From NCBI GenBank assembly GCA_023511755.1, contig JAIMAW010000003.1:1-20642 (forward strand): 20,642 nucleotides of DNA. The letters run 5' to 3'. Positions 8,772-15,878 of the stretch are shown here, piece after piece (the first letter of the stretch is position 1; each line of letters begins with the position of its first letter). The translations under genes and the position numbers were made by a program. This stretch comes from Candidatus Pacearchaeota archaeon. GTDB lineage: Archaea > Nanobdellota > Nanobdellia > Pacearchaeales > UBA284. Under the pieces are notes generated by a model. The model was not told the origin of the DNA. It saw only the letters and a program-made list of their open reading frames with translations, and ran no database searches.

Positions 8772-9731
8772 ATGAAAGGTAAAAAAGAGAGGGGGGAGAA
8801 AAGCAAGAAAGGCAAAGAGGGGGTATTCGAGTTTGCATGGATTTTTGCTGCAATTATAGGCGCACTAATCCTTTTCCTCGCTTTCTATTTCGTCGGCACC
8901 CACCTCCTTGAACAAAGATACGAACGAGAAACTATCCAGGCTCAATCAATGGAAATCTTGCTTAACCCTTTCGCTTACCTGGGCTCATTAGGCGCGACAA
9001 GTTACAGCCCGTTAGAAATCCCAGAGAAAGCTGAAATTATTGTTGGTTGCGACATCAATTCAATAAATGATTTCGGTTACAACGAGATAACCATGGTGGT
9101 AGAAAAAGCCGCTGAACCCGGGTTGCCCAAGACAGCGTATGACAAATATCTTTATGCGCCACAGCCAATGAAAGGCAAAAATTTTGCTGTTTTGAGCAAG
9201 CCCTTCGAGATGCCCTGGCGAGTTGCTGACCTCATAATCATATGGCCCTCCACGCAAGAATACTGTTTCTCGAGCGTGCCCTCAAATGTAAGAAACGAGC
9301 TCGAGGTATTCAATATCTCTAGCATCAGGTTCGAGGGTTGCAGCCAAAATGCAACAAGAATATGCTTCGGCAGCGGTTCAGGCTGCGAAGTCAAAGTGAA
9401 CGTGGCTGCAAAAACTGTAGAGCACGTCAAGAAAGGCAAGACAGTATATTATGCCACAGATGCATTGATGTACGCGGCTATTTTTTCAGACCCTGTGCTC
9501 TACAACTGCAACCTCAAGAGGCTAATGGCACGGCTCGGTTCAGAAACTGACATCTACGAAAAGAAAGCCGTGGCCTTGAGCCAGAAAAACTGCAATGCCG
9601 CTTACAATCTTGCGCCAATCCGCTCAGCTACTGAAGCCGTTTTCGACAACCCTGGCAATTTGGCGCAGCTGGAGCAAGCTGCAAAAGTGCTAGAGGGCAC
9701 AAACCGCATCTCAGACTGCACACTATTTTAA
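8772..9731 (+). CDS. Pilin-like or minor-pilin membrane protein, function unknown
   Basis: 319 residues with a Lys/Gly-rich N-terminus (residues 1-16, KKGKEG), the segment VFEFAW, one hydrophobic helix (IFAAIIGALILFLAFYFVG), then a coiled, charged segment and an external domain of about 270 residues with several Cys. A Glu a few residues into the hydrophobic start resembles Glu5 of type IV pilins, but the Ala-Gln cleavage motif of its neighbours is absent. The external domain has a VADLIIIWPST segment and alternates strands and helices; I do not recognise a fold. Its position between two NKKAQ proteins suggests that it joins the same surface structure. Confidence 0.65.
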   Translation: MKGKKERGEKSKKGKEGVFEFAWIFAAIIGALILFLAFYFVGTHLLEQRYERETIQAQSMEILLNPFAYLGSLGATSYSPLEIPEKAEIIVGCDINSINDFGYNEITMVVEKAAEPGLPKTAYDKYLYAPQPMKGKNFAVLSKPFEMPWRVADLIIIWPSTQEYCFSSVPSNVRNELEVFNISSIRFEGCSQNATRICFGSGSGCEVKVNVAAKTVEHVKKGKTVYYATDALMYAAIFSDPVLYNCNLKRLMARLGSETDIYEKKAVALSQKNCNAAYNLAPIRSATEAVFDNPGNLAQLEQAAKVLEGTNRISDCTLF

Positions 9732-9747
9732 GAATGTTTTAAGAATG
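9726..9747 (+). repeat. Perfect 11-bp tandem duplication at a stop/start junction
   Basis: TTTTAAGAATG occurs twice in direct succession (9726-9736, 9737-9747). The first copy contains the TAA stop of the upstream gene and an ATG; the second copy supplies the ATG used by the next gene. The duplication separates the two genes. Confidence 0.9.
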
Positions 9748-10245
9748 GACAAACCAAACAAGAAAGCTCAGCTCAAGATACAAGAAATGGCCTTTGTCCT
9801 AGTTGCTGTTGTCTTTCTTTTCGCGCTCATTTTCCTTTTCTTTGCGCGCTTCCAATTCGCCCAGATGACCGACATAGCCGAGAAGCTCAGAGAGATAAGG
9901 ACAATGACAATGCTGCGGGTCGTGGCATCTTTGCCAGAACTCAGATGCTCAAGCTCTTTCGGCTCAGCCACAGAAATAGCATGCATAGACAAGGACAAAC
10001 TTGCCGCATTTGACACAGATTCTAGGCTCAGGGCAAGGTACGAAAACTTATGGGTTCCTGCCTCAATAACAAGAATCTCGGTCGACGAGGTTTATCCATC
10101 GGGCAAAAGCTACAAGATTTACGAAAAACCAACGAGCGAGTCAACTGTCACCTCAATCACCTACATTCCATTATGCGAGGAGACAAACACTCGCCGCTCG
10201 AAATGTATTATAGCCAAAATAAAAATCACAACAATCATGCCTTGA
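9745..10245 (+). CDS. Pilin-like membrane protein with class III signal peptide (NKKAQ)
   Basis: 166 residues beginning MDKPNKKAQLKIQEMAFVL, with the NKKAQ motif at residues 5-9 and a hydrophobic helix from about 14 to 33 (AFVLVAVVFLFALIFLFF). The external part starts with an amphipathic helix (FAQMTDIAEKLREIRTM) that looks like the extended pilin stem, followed by a strand-rich domain with four Cys. Cleavage is expected between Ala and Gln. It belongs to the same operon as the preceding two genes. Confidence 0.72.
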   Translation: MDKPNKKAQLKIQEMAFVLVAVVFLFALIFLFFARFQFAQMTDIAEKLREIRTMTMLRVVASLPELRCSSSFGSATEIACIDKDKLAAFDTDSRLRARYENLWVPASITRISVDEVYPSGKSYKIYEKPTSESTVTSITYIPLCEETNTRRSKCIIAKIKITTIMP

Positions 10246-10260
10246 AGGTGAACGCTAAAA

Positions 10261-11829
10261 ATGGAAACCTATTCAATTATTTTATCCATCACAGGCATTA
10301 TCATGTTTTTGTATGGAATATTACAATTAAGCAAGAAGCTGGAATCGGTAGTGAAAGAAAAAATCGCTTTTTATCTCAGGAAAATAACTCAAAATCCTTT
10401 GCGGGGCACTGTGTTCGGCTTTATCGTCACTGCCATTAACCAAAGCAGCACTGCCACAACTGTACTAACCATAGCTTTAGTAAGCTCGGGGCTCTTGAGT
10501 TTTTACAGCTCCCTGGGGATTCTGTTTGGCGCGAATATAGGCACTACACTGATAGTGAACCTCGTTGCCTTTGGAATAACAAAAATCTTTGTCATTTTCC
10601 TTTTGCTGGGCTTTCTCTTGTTTTCCATAAACAAAACTAAAAAAACAGGGGAGATTGTTTTCTATATAGGAGGGATATTCTTCGGGCTCTTCCTTTTGTC
10701 ATTCGCTTTGGAATCCATGAAATACGATCCCTCGTTTACTAGCATCCTGGCAAAAACAAGCCCGATTCTCGCGCTTCTCTATTCTGTAGTCTTCACCGCA
10801 ATAATCCAGAGCAGTGCAATTACAGTTAGCAGTGCAATACTCATGGGCCAACAAGGTTTGATAGAATTGCCAATAATTATGGCGATAATAATCGGCGCCA
10901 ATATAGGCACCACTGCTACGGCCTTACTTGCATCATTCGGCAGCTCGCTCAATGGAAAAAGAACCGCGCTCGCGCATTTTCTATTCAATATCGGAGGAGC
11001 TCTAATTTTCCTATTGTTTTTTAACCAGGCTCATCTCTTGTTGAGCTTAATAAACATGCCTCTTGCTAATAAGGCTGCGCTTTTCCACGTACTATTCAAC
11101 GTAATCACAGCCATAATTTTCTTGATATTGATAAGGCCATTCTCTCAGACTATAATGAAAATATTGCCTGGAAAAGATGAAACCATTACATTCTTACCAT
11201 ACTATCTCAACAAAGCTTTCATAAAAAAACCAGAAATAGCCCTAGGATTAGTAAGAAAAGAGCTGGAAAGAGAATTTATATTGGCAGAGAAAATGTTGAA
11301 AAAAACAGCCCCATTAATAGAGAAATTCAACCACAAAAAATTCCAAGAGATTAATTATCTCGAAGAAGCAGTTAATAATCTGCAAGGCGAGATAGCGTCT
11401 TTCCTTGACGAGCTCTCAAGAAAGAACATTTTAACAAGAAAACAACTAAGCATGGTGGTGTCTTACGCATTGATTGTTGACGCTATTGAAAGAATTGCTG
11501 ACAGAACTCTAAACATAGCGCAAATAGCTAGATACAGATGGCTGAACAGAGAAGAAGTCTCCAGAGAGACGCTGAAACAATTAAAAGAAATTCTGCAAGA
11601 AACCATTACATTAAACTCGAATTGTATCGCTTCATTCAGGACCAAGAAATACGACCAAGGGCTAGAGCAAGAAATTCTGGGCAAGCTCAAAGAACTGAAA
11701 AAGGATTACAAAGAAAGGCTCAAGAACAACAAAGAGGCTCCTGCCTCTGCAATGTTTTTTTCAGATACAATAATAAATATCCAGAGAATAGTTTATAACT
11801 GCACGGATATAGCGAGCCATTTGAGATAA
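10261..11829 (+). CDS. Na+/phosphate symporter-like protein (NptA/PNaS family) with C-terminal PhoU-like domain
   Basis: 522-residue membrane protein. Two inverted-repeat halves each contain the family QSS motif (NQSSTATT at 60-67, IQSSAITVSS at 182-191) followed by GANIGTT (90-96 and 212-218), the hallmarks of Na+/Pi cotransporters. About eight hydrophobic segments fill residues 1-295, with the conserved RTALAHFLFNIGGALIF block at 234-250. From about 330 the protein is soluble and helical with PhoU-like heptads (KELEREFILAEKMLKKTA, LIVDAIERIADRTLNIAQ). It probably imports phosphate using the Na+ gradient. It lies 15 bases after one pilin-like gene and 21 bases before another, with no visible promoter of its own, so it seems cotranscribed with them. 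Confidence 0.9.
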   Translation: METYSIILSITGIIMFLYGILQLSKKLESVVKEKIAFYLRKITQNPLRGTVFGFIVTAINQSSTATTVLTIALVSSGLLSFYSSLGILFGANIGTTLIVNLVAFGITKIFVIFLLLGFLLFSINKTKKTGEIVFYIGGIFFGLFLLSFALESMKYDPSFTSILAKTSPILALLYSVVFTAIIQSSAITVSSAILMGQQGLIELPIIMAIIIGANIGTTATALLASFGSSLNGKRTALAHFLFNIGGALIFLLFFNQAHLLLSLINMPLANKAALFHVLFNVITAIIFLILIRPFSQTIMKILPGKDETITFLPYYLNKAFIKKPEIALGLVRKELEREFILAEKMLKKTAPLIEKFNHKKFQEINYLEEAVNNLQGEIASFLDELSRKNILTRKQLSMVVSYALIVDAIERIADRTLNIAQIARYRWLNREEVSRETLKQLKEILQETITLNSNCIASFRTKKYDQGLEQEILGKLKELKKDYKERLKNNKEAPASAMFFSDTIINIQRIVYNCTDIASHLR

Positions 11830-11850
11830 ATTCAAGAAAAACCAATAAAA

Positions 11851-12393
11851 ATGAAGCAAAACCGAATGAAAGGAACTGAAAACAGAAAAAACAAAAAAGC
11901 CCAGGAAGAAGTGTTCGGCTTTGTCATTATCGTGCTGATAGTCATGATTATCGGCCTTGTCTTCTTCGCCTTTTCCCTTAGAAAAGCCGAGATCATAGAA
12001 CCGAAACAGTACGAGCTCGATGACTTGCTCCAGGCCATGCTGAGCTACACGACAGACTGCGCAATAGGCGGCAGTGAGAAGAGTATAAGGGAGCTGGCAA
12101 GAGAGTGTCATAACAGCCCTACAAGAAAGTGTGATAATAACCTTATTGCTTGTGACGTCTTGAATGAAGAGCTTGATTCTATGCTCGAAAAGTTCCTTGA
12201 ACAAAACATTGCCCGGGCCTATGTACATGGCTACGAGCTTAACATAAGCAACTCGAGACAAGTTAGTTATATTACTGGCGGCGAGCTCACAGGCAATTAC
12301 ATAGGCTCATCAAGGCCTATTCCTACACTTCCGGACCAGGACATCAAGGTAAATCTAAGATTCTACCTCTCAAAAGGCGAGCCAGCAGTTTAG
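11851..12393 (+). CDS. Pilin-like membrane protein with class III signal peptide (NKKAQEE)
   Basis: 180 residues: basic N-terminus (about 1-18), motif KNKKAQEEVFGFVIIVLIVM with one continuous hydrophobic helix to about residue 43, then a soluble external domain with Cys pairs (TDCAI, ARECH, RKCDNN, ACDV). Gln-Glu-Glu after the predicted Ala|Gln cleavage site is close to the acidic +5 region of archaeal pilins. It ends in TAG. It converges with the minus-strand regulator gene, leaving only eight bases between the two stop codons. Confidence 0.72.
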   Translation: MKQNRMKGTENRKNKKAQEEVFGFVIIVLIVMIIGLVFFAFSLRKAEIIEPKQYELDDLLQAMLSYTTDCAIGGSEKSIRELARECHNSPTRKCDNNLIACDVLNEELDSMLEKFLEQNIARAYVHGYELNISNSRQVSYITGGELTGNYIGSSRPIPTLPDQDIKVNLRFYLSKGEPAV

Positions 12394-12401
12394 ACAGCGG
12401 C

Positions 12402-12776
12402 TTAAACTTCTACCCTAACATAGAGAGTATTTATATCCAAAACAGGCCTTAACCTTCTTTTTCTTGTTTTCTTGTCAAACTCAGAAACCAGGCGGATTAA
12501 ACCGAACTTTTCAAGTAGCTTGATATCCTGCCTTACTGCCTTGAAGTCCCTGTCAAGCATCTTAGCTAAGGCATACAAGGATTTTGGTTTTTGGGCCCGC
12601 AAAACATGCAGAATCCTGGCTTTTTCATCGCTCAAGAGCTGCCTAAACTGCTTTACTGAAAAATGGGGCTCTGGCGGAGTGAAAGGCAGGGGCCTGAACA
12701 CTGTGGTGAAGAAGCTTTTTTCGTCTCCCCCTATCCTTACTATAACTTTTTTAACACCTTTAGCAGGGTTTGCCAT
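12402..12776 (-). CDS. Small winged-helix transcriptional regulator, resembling HVO_A0114-type archaeal regulators
   Basis: 124 residues. The middle and C-terminal part form a winged helix-turn-helix: SDEKARILHVLRAQKPKSLY (helix 1), ALAKMLDRDFKAVRQDIKLL (helix-turn-helix), EKFGLIRLV and a basic wing (KKTRKRRLRP). The N-terminal 45 residues are strand-like. Similar layouts occur in the archaeal HVO_A0114 group of DNA-binding proteins; assignment is by pattern only. It is transcribed away from the S-layer upstream region, into which its promoter extends, so it is a candidate regulator of the S-layer gene or the pilin cluster. That link is inference. Confidence 0.75.
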   Translation of the reverse strand: MANPAKGVKKVIVRIGGDEKSFFTTVFRPLPFTPPEPHFSVKQFRQLLSDEKARILHVLRAQKPKSLYALAKMLDRDFKAVRQDIKLLEKFGLIRLVSEFDKKTRKRRLRPVLDINTLYVRVEV

Positions 12777-12794
12777 TTTCCTATTTTCTGCAAT

Positions 12795-12805
12795 TTCTTT
12801 ATAGT
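12795..12805 (-). promoter_or_regulatory. TATA box of the winged-helix regulator gene
   Basis: On the minus strand this reads CTATAAAGAAA. Its centre is about 25 bases before ATG 12776, which predicts a leaderless transcript. Confidence 0.5.
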
Positions 12806-12851
12806 GGAAAAAATACCGACGATAAATGTCCTTGAAAAGAAAGGGGAAAAG

Positions 12852-12920
12852 ATATTTAAATATTGTTATTGTATAGTATAGGTATTTTTAAAACATATAT
12901 GTAAAAAAAAGTATACTATA
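12852..12920. repeat. AT-rich cluster of palindromes
   Basis: Three dyads overlap. ATATTTAAATAT (12852-12863) is a perfect 12-bp palindrome. TATAGTATA (12872-12880) and TATACTATA (12912-12920) form a 9-bp inverted repeat. ACATATATGT (12893-12902), a perfect 10-bp palindrome, sits almost exactly at the centre of that repeat. These could be protein-binding sites or simply AT-rich promoter DNA. Confidence 0.7.
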
Positions 12921-12976
12921 AAACCCTCTCCCCATTCTTGCTTCCTTTGTGTTAACTATGAAATAGAAACACAAGA

Positions 12977-12986
12977 TTTATAAATA
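12977..12986 (+). promoter_or_regulatory. Candidate TATA box (distal) upstream of the S-layer gene
   Basis: TTTATAAATA predicts transcription start near 13007, which would give an S-layer leader of about 265 bases including the inverted repeat and all downstream hairpins. Confidence 0.4.
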
Positions 12987-13049
12987 AACCTTGAAGCCCA
13001 ACAGAAAAAAATAGGGTTCATAGAAAGCTTTAAAAACCAAAAATCCGAT

Positions 13050-13056
13050 TTATAAT
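13050..13056 (+). promoter_or_regulatory. Candidate TATA box (proximal) of the S-layer gene
   Basis: TTTATAA ends on the first base of the 26-bp inverted repeat at 13056. Transcription start would fall near 13080, at the far end of that repeat, giving a leader of about 190 bases. Confidence 0.5.
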
Positions 13057-13081
13057 TGCGCAATAAATTATTATTGCGCAA
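13056..13081. repeat. Perfect 11-bp inverted repeat, candidate operator
   Basis: TTGCGCAATAA (13056-13066), a four-base spacer ATTA, then TTATTGCGCAA (13071-13081). It fills the space between the proximal TATA box and the expected transcription start, where a bound dimeric repressor would block polymerase. If transcribed from the distal promoter it would instead form an 11-bp stem with a four-base loop. Confidence 0.8.
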
Positions 13082-13124
13082 AAAACTGGCCAGTGATTCC
13101 TTTTGAGAAGAAGGGGTCGCGACT

Positions 13125-13189
13125 CATAGCTTAGAATGATATAAGACATATAACTGAGGTTATCTGTCGTTTATATCGGCTAAGCTGTG
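13125..13189 (+). ncRNA. Long imperfect hairpin, candidate structured leader of the S-layer mRNA
   Basis: The 65 bases fold into one hairpin of 26 pairs: CATAGCTTAG (13125-13134) with CTAAGCTGTG (13180-13189, one G-U); GATATAA (13138-13144) with TTATATC (13171-13177); GACA (13145-13148) with TGTC (13165-13168); ATAAC (13150-13154) with GTTAT (13159-13163); loop TGAG. Only small internal loops interrupt it (AAT/GG, a two-base bulge, a T/C mismatch). It begins 142 bases before the S-layer start. It could be a regulatory or stabilising mRNA leader, or a separate small RNA. No known RNA family is recognised. Confidence 0.7.
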
Positions 13190-13194
13190 AAGGG

Positions 13195-13243
13195 CCAATC
13201 AGTCAACACTAAGTTGATTGGTTTTGCCGAAAGGCGGGCCAAT
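13195..13243 (+). promoter_or_regulatory. Mutually exclusive hairpins before the S-layer ribosome binding site
   Basis: Hairpin A pairs CCAATCA (13195-13201) with TGATTGG (13215-13221), plus two G-U pairs. Hairpin B pairs ATTGG (13217-13221) with CCAAT (13239-13243) around an inner GCC-GAAA-GGC hairpin (13226-13235, GNRA tetraloop) and three U-G pairs. Both use bases 13217-13221, so only one can form. The two CCAAT partners lie in an 8-bp direct repeat, GGGCCAAT (13192-13199 and 13236-13243). This is a switch-like layout, 16 bases before the Shine-Dalgarno. Confidence 0.6.
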
Positions 13244-13259
13244 AGTAAAATAAGTGAAA

Positions 13260-13265
13260 GGAGGT
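13260..13265 (+). promoter_or_regulatory. Strong Shine-Dalgarno of the S-layer gene; decides the start codon
   Basis: GGAGGT is followed by ATG 13267 after only one base and by ATG 13273 after seven. The second spacing is normal, so translation most likely begins at 13273. Confidence 0.7.
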
Positions 13266-13272
13266 TATGAAA

Positions 13273-15684
13273 ATGAAACTGCTAAGGAAAATTGCACCTT
13301 TAGCAGTGGCAGGTGTCTTACTAGGGGCTAGTTTTGCAGCAGCTCAGGACTTGGCAAACTGGCGCGCAAACTTCCCAGGAGCTGACACGGCTGTTGTGTT
13401 CCACAGATCAGCTGATGCCATGGCAGTAGCAGATATTGTTGCTGCCCTAGGAACAAGCGCAGGAGGCCAAGCACCTACAGGCGAAGCCCATTTGATAGGA
13501 GCAGCAGGCAATGACTTGAACTATGGCGAGGACTTGTTCGATGTCGAGGACACCCTTGAAAAGAGAGATCTTCCACTGATTTTAGCAGACGGAAGGTTCA
13601 AAGAAACAAGGGGAAATACAGACAATGATGTCGACTACGAACAATATCTCGAGTTTGTTGATGCAACCGGCACAATAACGTTCGAAAAGAACACAGAGAC
13701 CACGGAAAAGCCAGTGAATACTTACTTGAAATTCGATGACTTGGCCACTACAAAAGCTTTCAGATACAGGCTTGTATTTGAAAACCCTGTGGAATTTGAC
13801 ACCACTAGCGTAGATGATGACTTCGAGCTCACCAAGCTAAAGATGCTTGGAAGAGAATACTTCATCGTGGACGCAACTCAAAACGGAGGTAAGATAGACT
13901 CATTGACGCTAATGGGCGGTGCCTTGAAAGCTTCCCAATGGGAGTACTCCACAGCATCCTACACCTTGGGCGGAAAAACCTACGAGGTAAAGGTAAAAAT
14001 CATCAGCGATGATGATTCAACTGCTGTGCTTGTTGTCAACGGCGAGGAAACCGACGAGTTGGCAGAAGGCGATACCTATGTGCTTGAAGACGATACAAGA
14101 ATAGGTATCTTGGATGTAATCCCTAACGAAGGAGCTGAGATGACTAGCGAAGAAGCTGTTGGAAACGACCTCGTGACTTTCTACCTTGGAGCTGAGAAGA
14201 TTGAATTCGCTCATGGCCAAGAAGTAGAAATCAATGGCGAGGCAGTTGAGGGCTCTGAAGCAGACCTTCAGACAGCAGCAGCAGCCGGCAAGCTTGCTGA
14301 GATAAACTTGTGGATCGTCCCTAATGACGACATATTCTTGGCAAAGGGTGAAGAATGGACTGACCCTATCTTAGGAAGGTTCAAATTCACATACCAGGGA
14401 TTGTTGTCAGATACAGAGACCATAGAGGTATCAACAAGCGGAGATGATGGTACTGTCACCTTGAAAAACATTGCAGAGGACGAGCTCGAGATTCCAGTTG
14501 TGCTCGATGATTCCACTCAAAAAACCTATCCAGGTGATGAGTTGTGGCCAAGCGGGGTAACTTCAGTACAGGATGGTAAGGCTAATAGTCGGGGCAACTT
14601 GCTCATAGCAGATGGCGACTCTTGTACTGGAAATACGACTGTAACAGAATGCGAAGGCACATACTTGCTTGTTGTAGGGACAGGCGGCGAGGCAAGAATC
14701 ATCGAAATCACTGATATCGATGTTGCTAATACCGAAGTCTCGCTCAGGGAAGTCTCTCCAGACTCAAGCAACAATTGGCCTGACAGGAACTATAACACAG
14801 AAATTGTGCTGGGCTTTGCAACAATAGACCTTGATGTTGATGCTACTAATACTACGATTACCGCAACTAGCATCAACACTTGCGGCACAGCTTGCAATGC
14901 AGGTGACTTCTTGACAAGCTTGGGCGGAGAAGTGGGTGTTGAGTTTAACGGAACACACACACGCGTCTACTTGTTCACAGACGACGGCACTGACTTGACT
15001 GGCGGCGATTTTGACGGCGGTTCAGAGCCAGAGCCAGATCCAATATTCCAATTCATAGATGATGGAACTGGCGACATGATAATAGACCCGGAAACGGCAA
15101 ACGACCTGGTGTGGGATACCGAAGAGAAAGACTCTGACTACAAGGTTGCCATAGACCGATACGATGTAAGCAAACCAAGCACCATCAAGTGGGGAGCGCT
15201 CTTCAGGTACAATGCCGATGAGGATAATGAGATGACAATAATATACCCTGAGGAAGAAGCCGTACACAAGGTCTATGTGAGCGAATTGACAGCAACAATA
15301 CCAGAGCTGACGCCAGGATATGCCGCAGGAGCAGCAATCGGTGTCTATGACACTGATGTTGCAAATGTAGCAGACATGAACCATATCAGTGTGGGCGGTT
15401 CAGCCATCAACAGCTACTCAGCTGAATTGCTTGGATTGAGCTACCCGACATATGGTACTGACCCAGCATGGGTCAGCGCTACAGGAGTCGACACACTAGG
15501 AAAAGCTATTATCAAGGTAATGGCCAATCCTAATGCAGAAGGCAAATATGCGATGCTTATTGCAGGCTACGAGGAAGTGGATACTGCAAGAGCAGCTAAA
15601 GCCTTGAGAGAAAACACTCCAATATTGAGCGGCAAAAGCGTGTTGTTGGACACCACCACAGAAACAGTAACAATCGCAGCATAA
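13273..15684 (+). CDS. S-layer protein (methanococcal-type S-layer family)
   Basis: 803 residues from ATG 13273 (ATG 13267 would add Met-Lys). It has a signal peptide, MKLLRKIAPLAVAGVLLGAS then FAAA, with cleavage expected before QDLANW. The mature part opens with FPGADTAVVFHRSADAMAVA and DIVAALGTSA, and closes with KYAMLIAGYEEVDTARAAKA, LRENTPILSGKSVLLDTTTE, TVTIAA; such paired ends are typical of methanococcal-type S-layer proteins. The middle is long, Asp/Glu-rich, strand-rich and low in Cys, except for an insertion near residues 450-580 with two close Cys pairs (SCTGNTTVTEC, TCGTACNAGD) and a SEPEPDP linker. No C-terminal membrane segment is visible. Strong Shine-Dalgarno, long structured upstream region and T-rich terminator fit a highly expressed single-gene unit. 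Confidence 0.88.
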   Translation: MKLLRKIAPLAVAGVLLGASFAAAQDLANWRANFPGADTAVVFHRSADAMAVADIVAALGTSAGGQAPTGEAHLIGAAGNDLNYGEDLFDVEDTLEKRDLPLILADGRFKETRGNTDNDVDYEQYLEFVDATGTITFEKNTETTEKPVNTYLKFDDLATTKAFRYRLVFENPVEFDTTSVDDDFELTKLKMLGREYFIVDATQNGGKIDSLTLMGGALKASQWEYSTASYTLGGKTYEVKVKIISDDDSTAVLVVNGEETDELAEGDTYVLEDDTRIGILDVIPNEGAEMTSEEAVGNDLVTFYLGAEKIEFAHGQEVEINGEAVEGSEADLQTAAAAGKLAEINLWIVPNDDIFLAKGEEWTDPILGRFKFTYQGLLSDTETIEVSTSGDDGTVTLKNIAEDELEIPVVLDDSTQKTYPGDELWPSGVTSVQDGKANSRGNLLIADGDSCTGNTTVTECEGTYLLVVGTGGEARIIEITDIDVANTEVSLREVSPDSSNNWPDRNYNTEIVLGFATIDLDVDATNTTITATSINTCGTACNAGDFLTSLGGEVGVEFNGTHTRVYLFTDDGTDLTGGDFDGGSEPEPDPIFQFIDDGTGDMIIDPETANDLVWDTEEKDSDYKVAIDRYDVSKPSTIKWGALFRYNADEDNEMTIIYPEEEAVHKVYVSELTATIPELTPGYAAGAAIGVYDTDVANVADMNHISVGGSAINSYSAELLGLSYPTYGTDPAWVSATGVDTLGKAIIKVMANPNAEGKYAMLIAGYEEVDTARAAKALRENTPILSGKSVLLDTTTETVTIAA

Positions 15685-15700
15685 GGTGCGAAAATCTAGT

Positions 15701-15745
15701 TGTTTCTTTTTTTCCTTTTTTTCTTTTCTTCCTTTTCTTGTTTTA
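15701..15745 (+). terminator. T-rich terminator after the S-layer gene
   Basis: A run of T tracts broken by single C residues begins 17 bases after the S-layer stop. Oligo-T tracts are the usual archaeal intrinsic termination signal. The T/C-rich stretch goes on to about 15810. Confidence 0.65.
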
Positions 15746-15849
15746 TCTTGTTTTTTCCTTTCCTGTTTTATTTTGTTCTTTGGTATCTTTCTTTGTTTGG
15801 TATTTCTCTTTTGGTTTTTTGTCTGGCGGCTAGCCATTGCTTGAAAAAA

Positions 15850-15857
15850 TTTATAAG
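15850..15857 (+). promoter_or_regulatory. TATA box of the first downstream membrane protein gene
   Basis: TTTATAAG is centred about 25 bases before ATG 15879, implying a leaderless transcript and deciding the start: an in-frame upstream codon at 15837 lies before the TATA box and cannot be used. Confidence 0.65.
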
Positions 15858-15878
15858 CCGCTCTTCTCTTGTCCATGC

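Larger units (their letters stand above)
12777..13266. other. Non-coding region upstream of the S-layer gene (about 490 bp)
   Basis: I see no credible open reading frame here. It contains the regulator promoter (left edge), AT-rich palindromes at 12852-12920, candidate TATA boxes at 12977 and 13050, an 11-bp inverted repeat at 13056-13081, a 10-bp palindrome ACTGGCCAGT (13085-13094), an 8-bp palindrome GTCGCGAC (13116-13123), a long hairpin (13125-13189), competing hairpins (13195-13243) and a strong Shine-Dalgarno. Such density of symmetry is seen nowhere else in the window. Confidence 0.85.

Noticed and set aside
13125..13189. H/ACA guide RNA
   Set aside because: There is no ACA or ANA box just after the stem (the nearest ACA is about 17 bases away) and no clear pseudouridylation pocket or kink-turn.
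12777..13266. Insertion sequence or small inverted-repeat element
   Set aside because: Dyads are nested and unequal, with no terminal inverted repeats at the edges of a block and no target-site duplication seen.
15496..15876. Lys-rich minus-strand frame
   Set aside because: Its composition comes from the T-rich terminator region after the S-layer gene read on the other strand.
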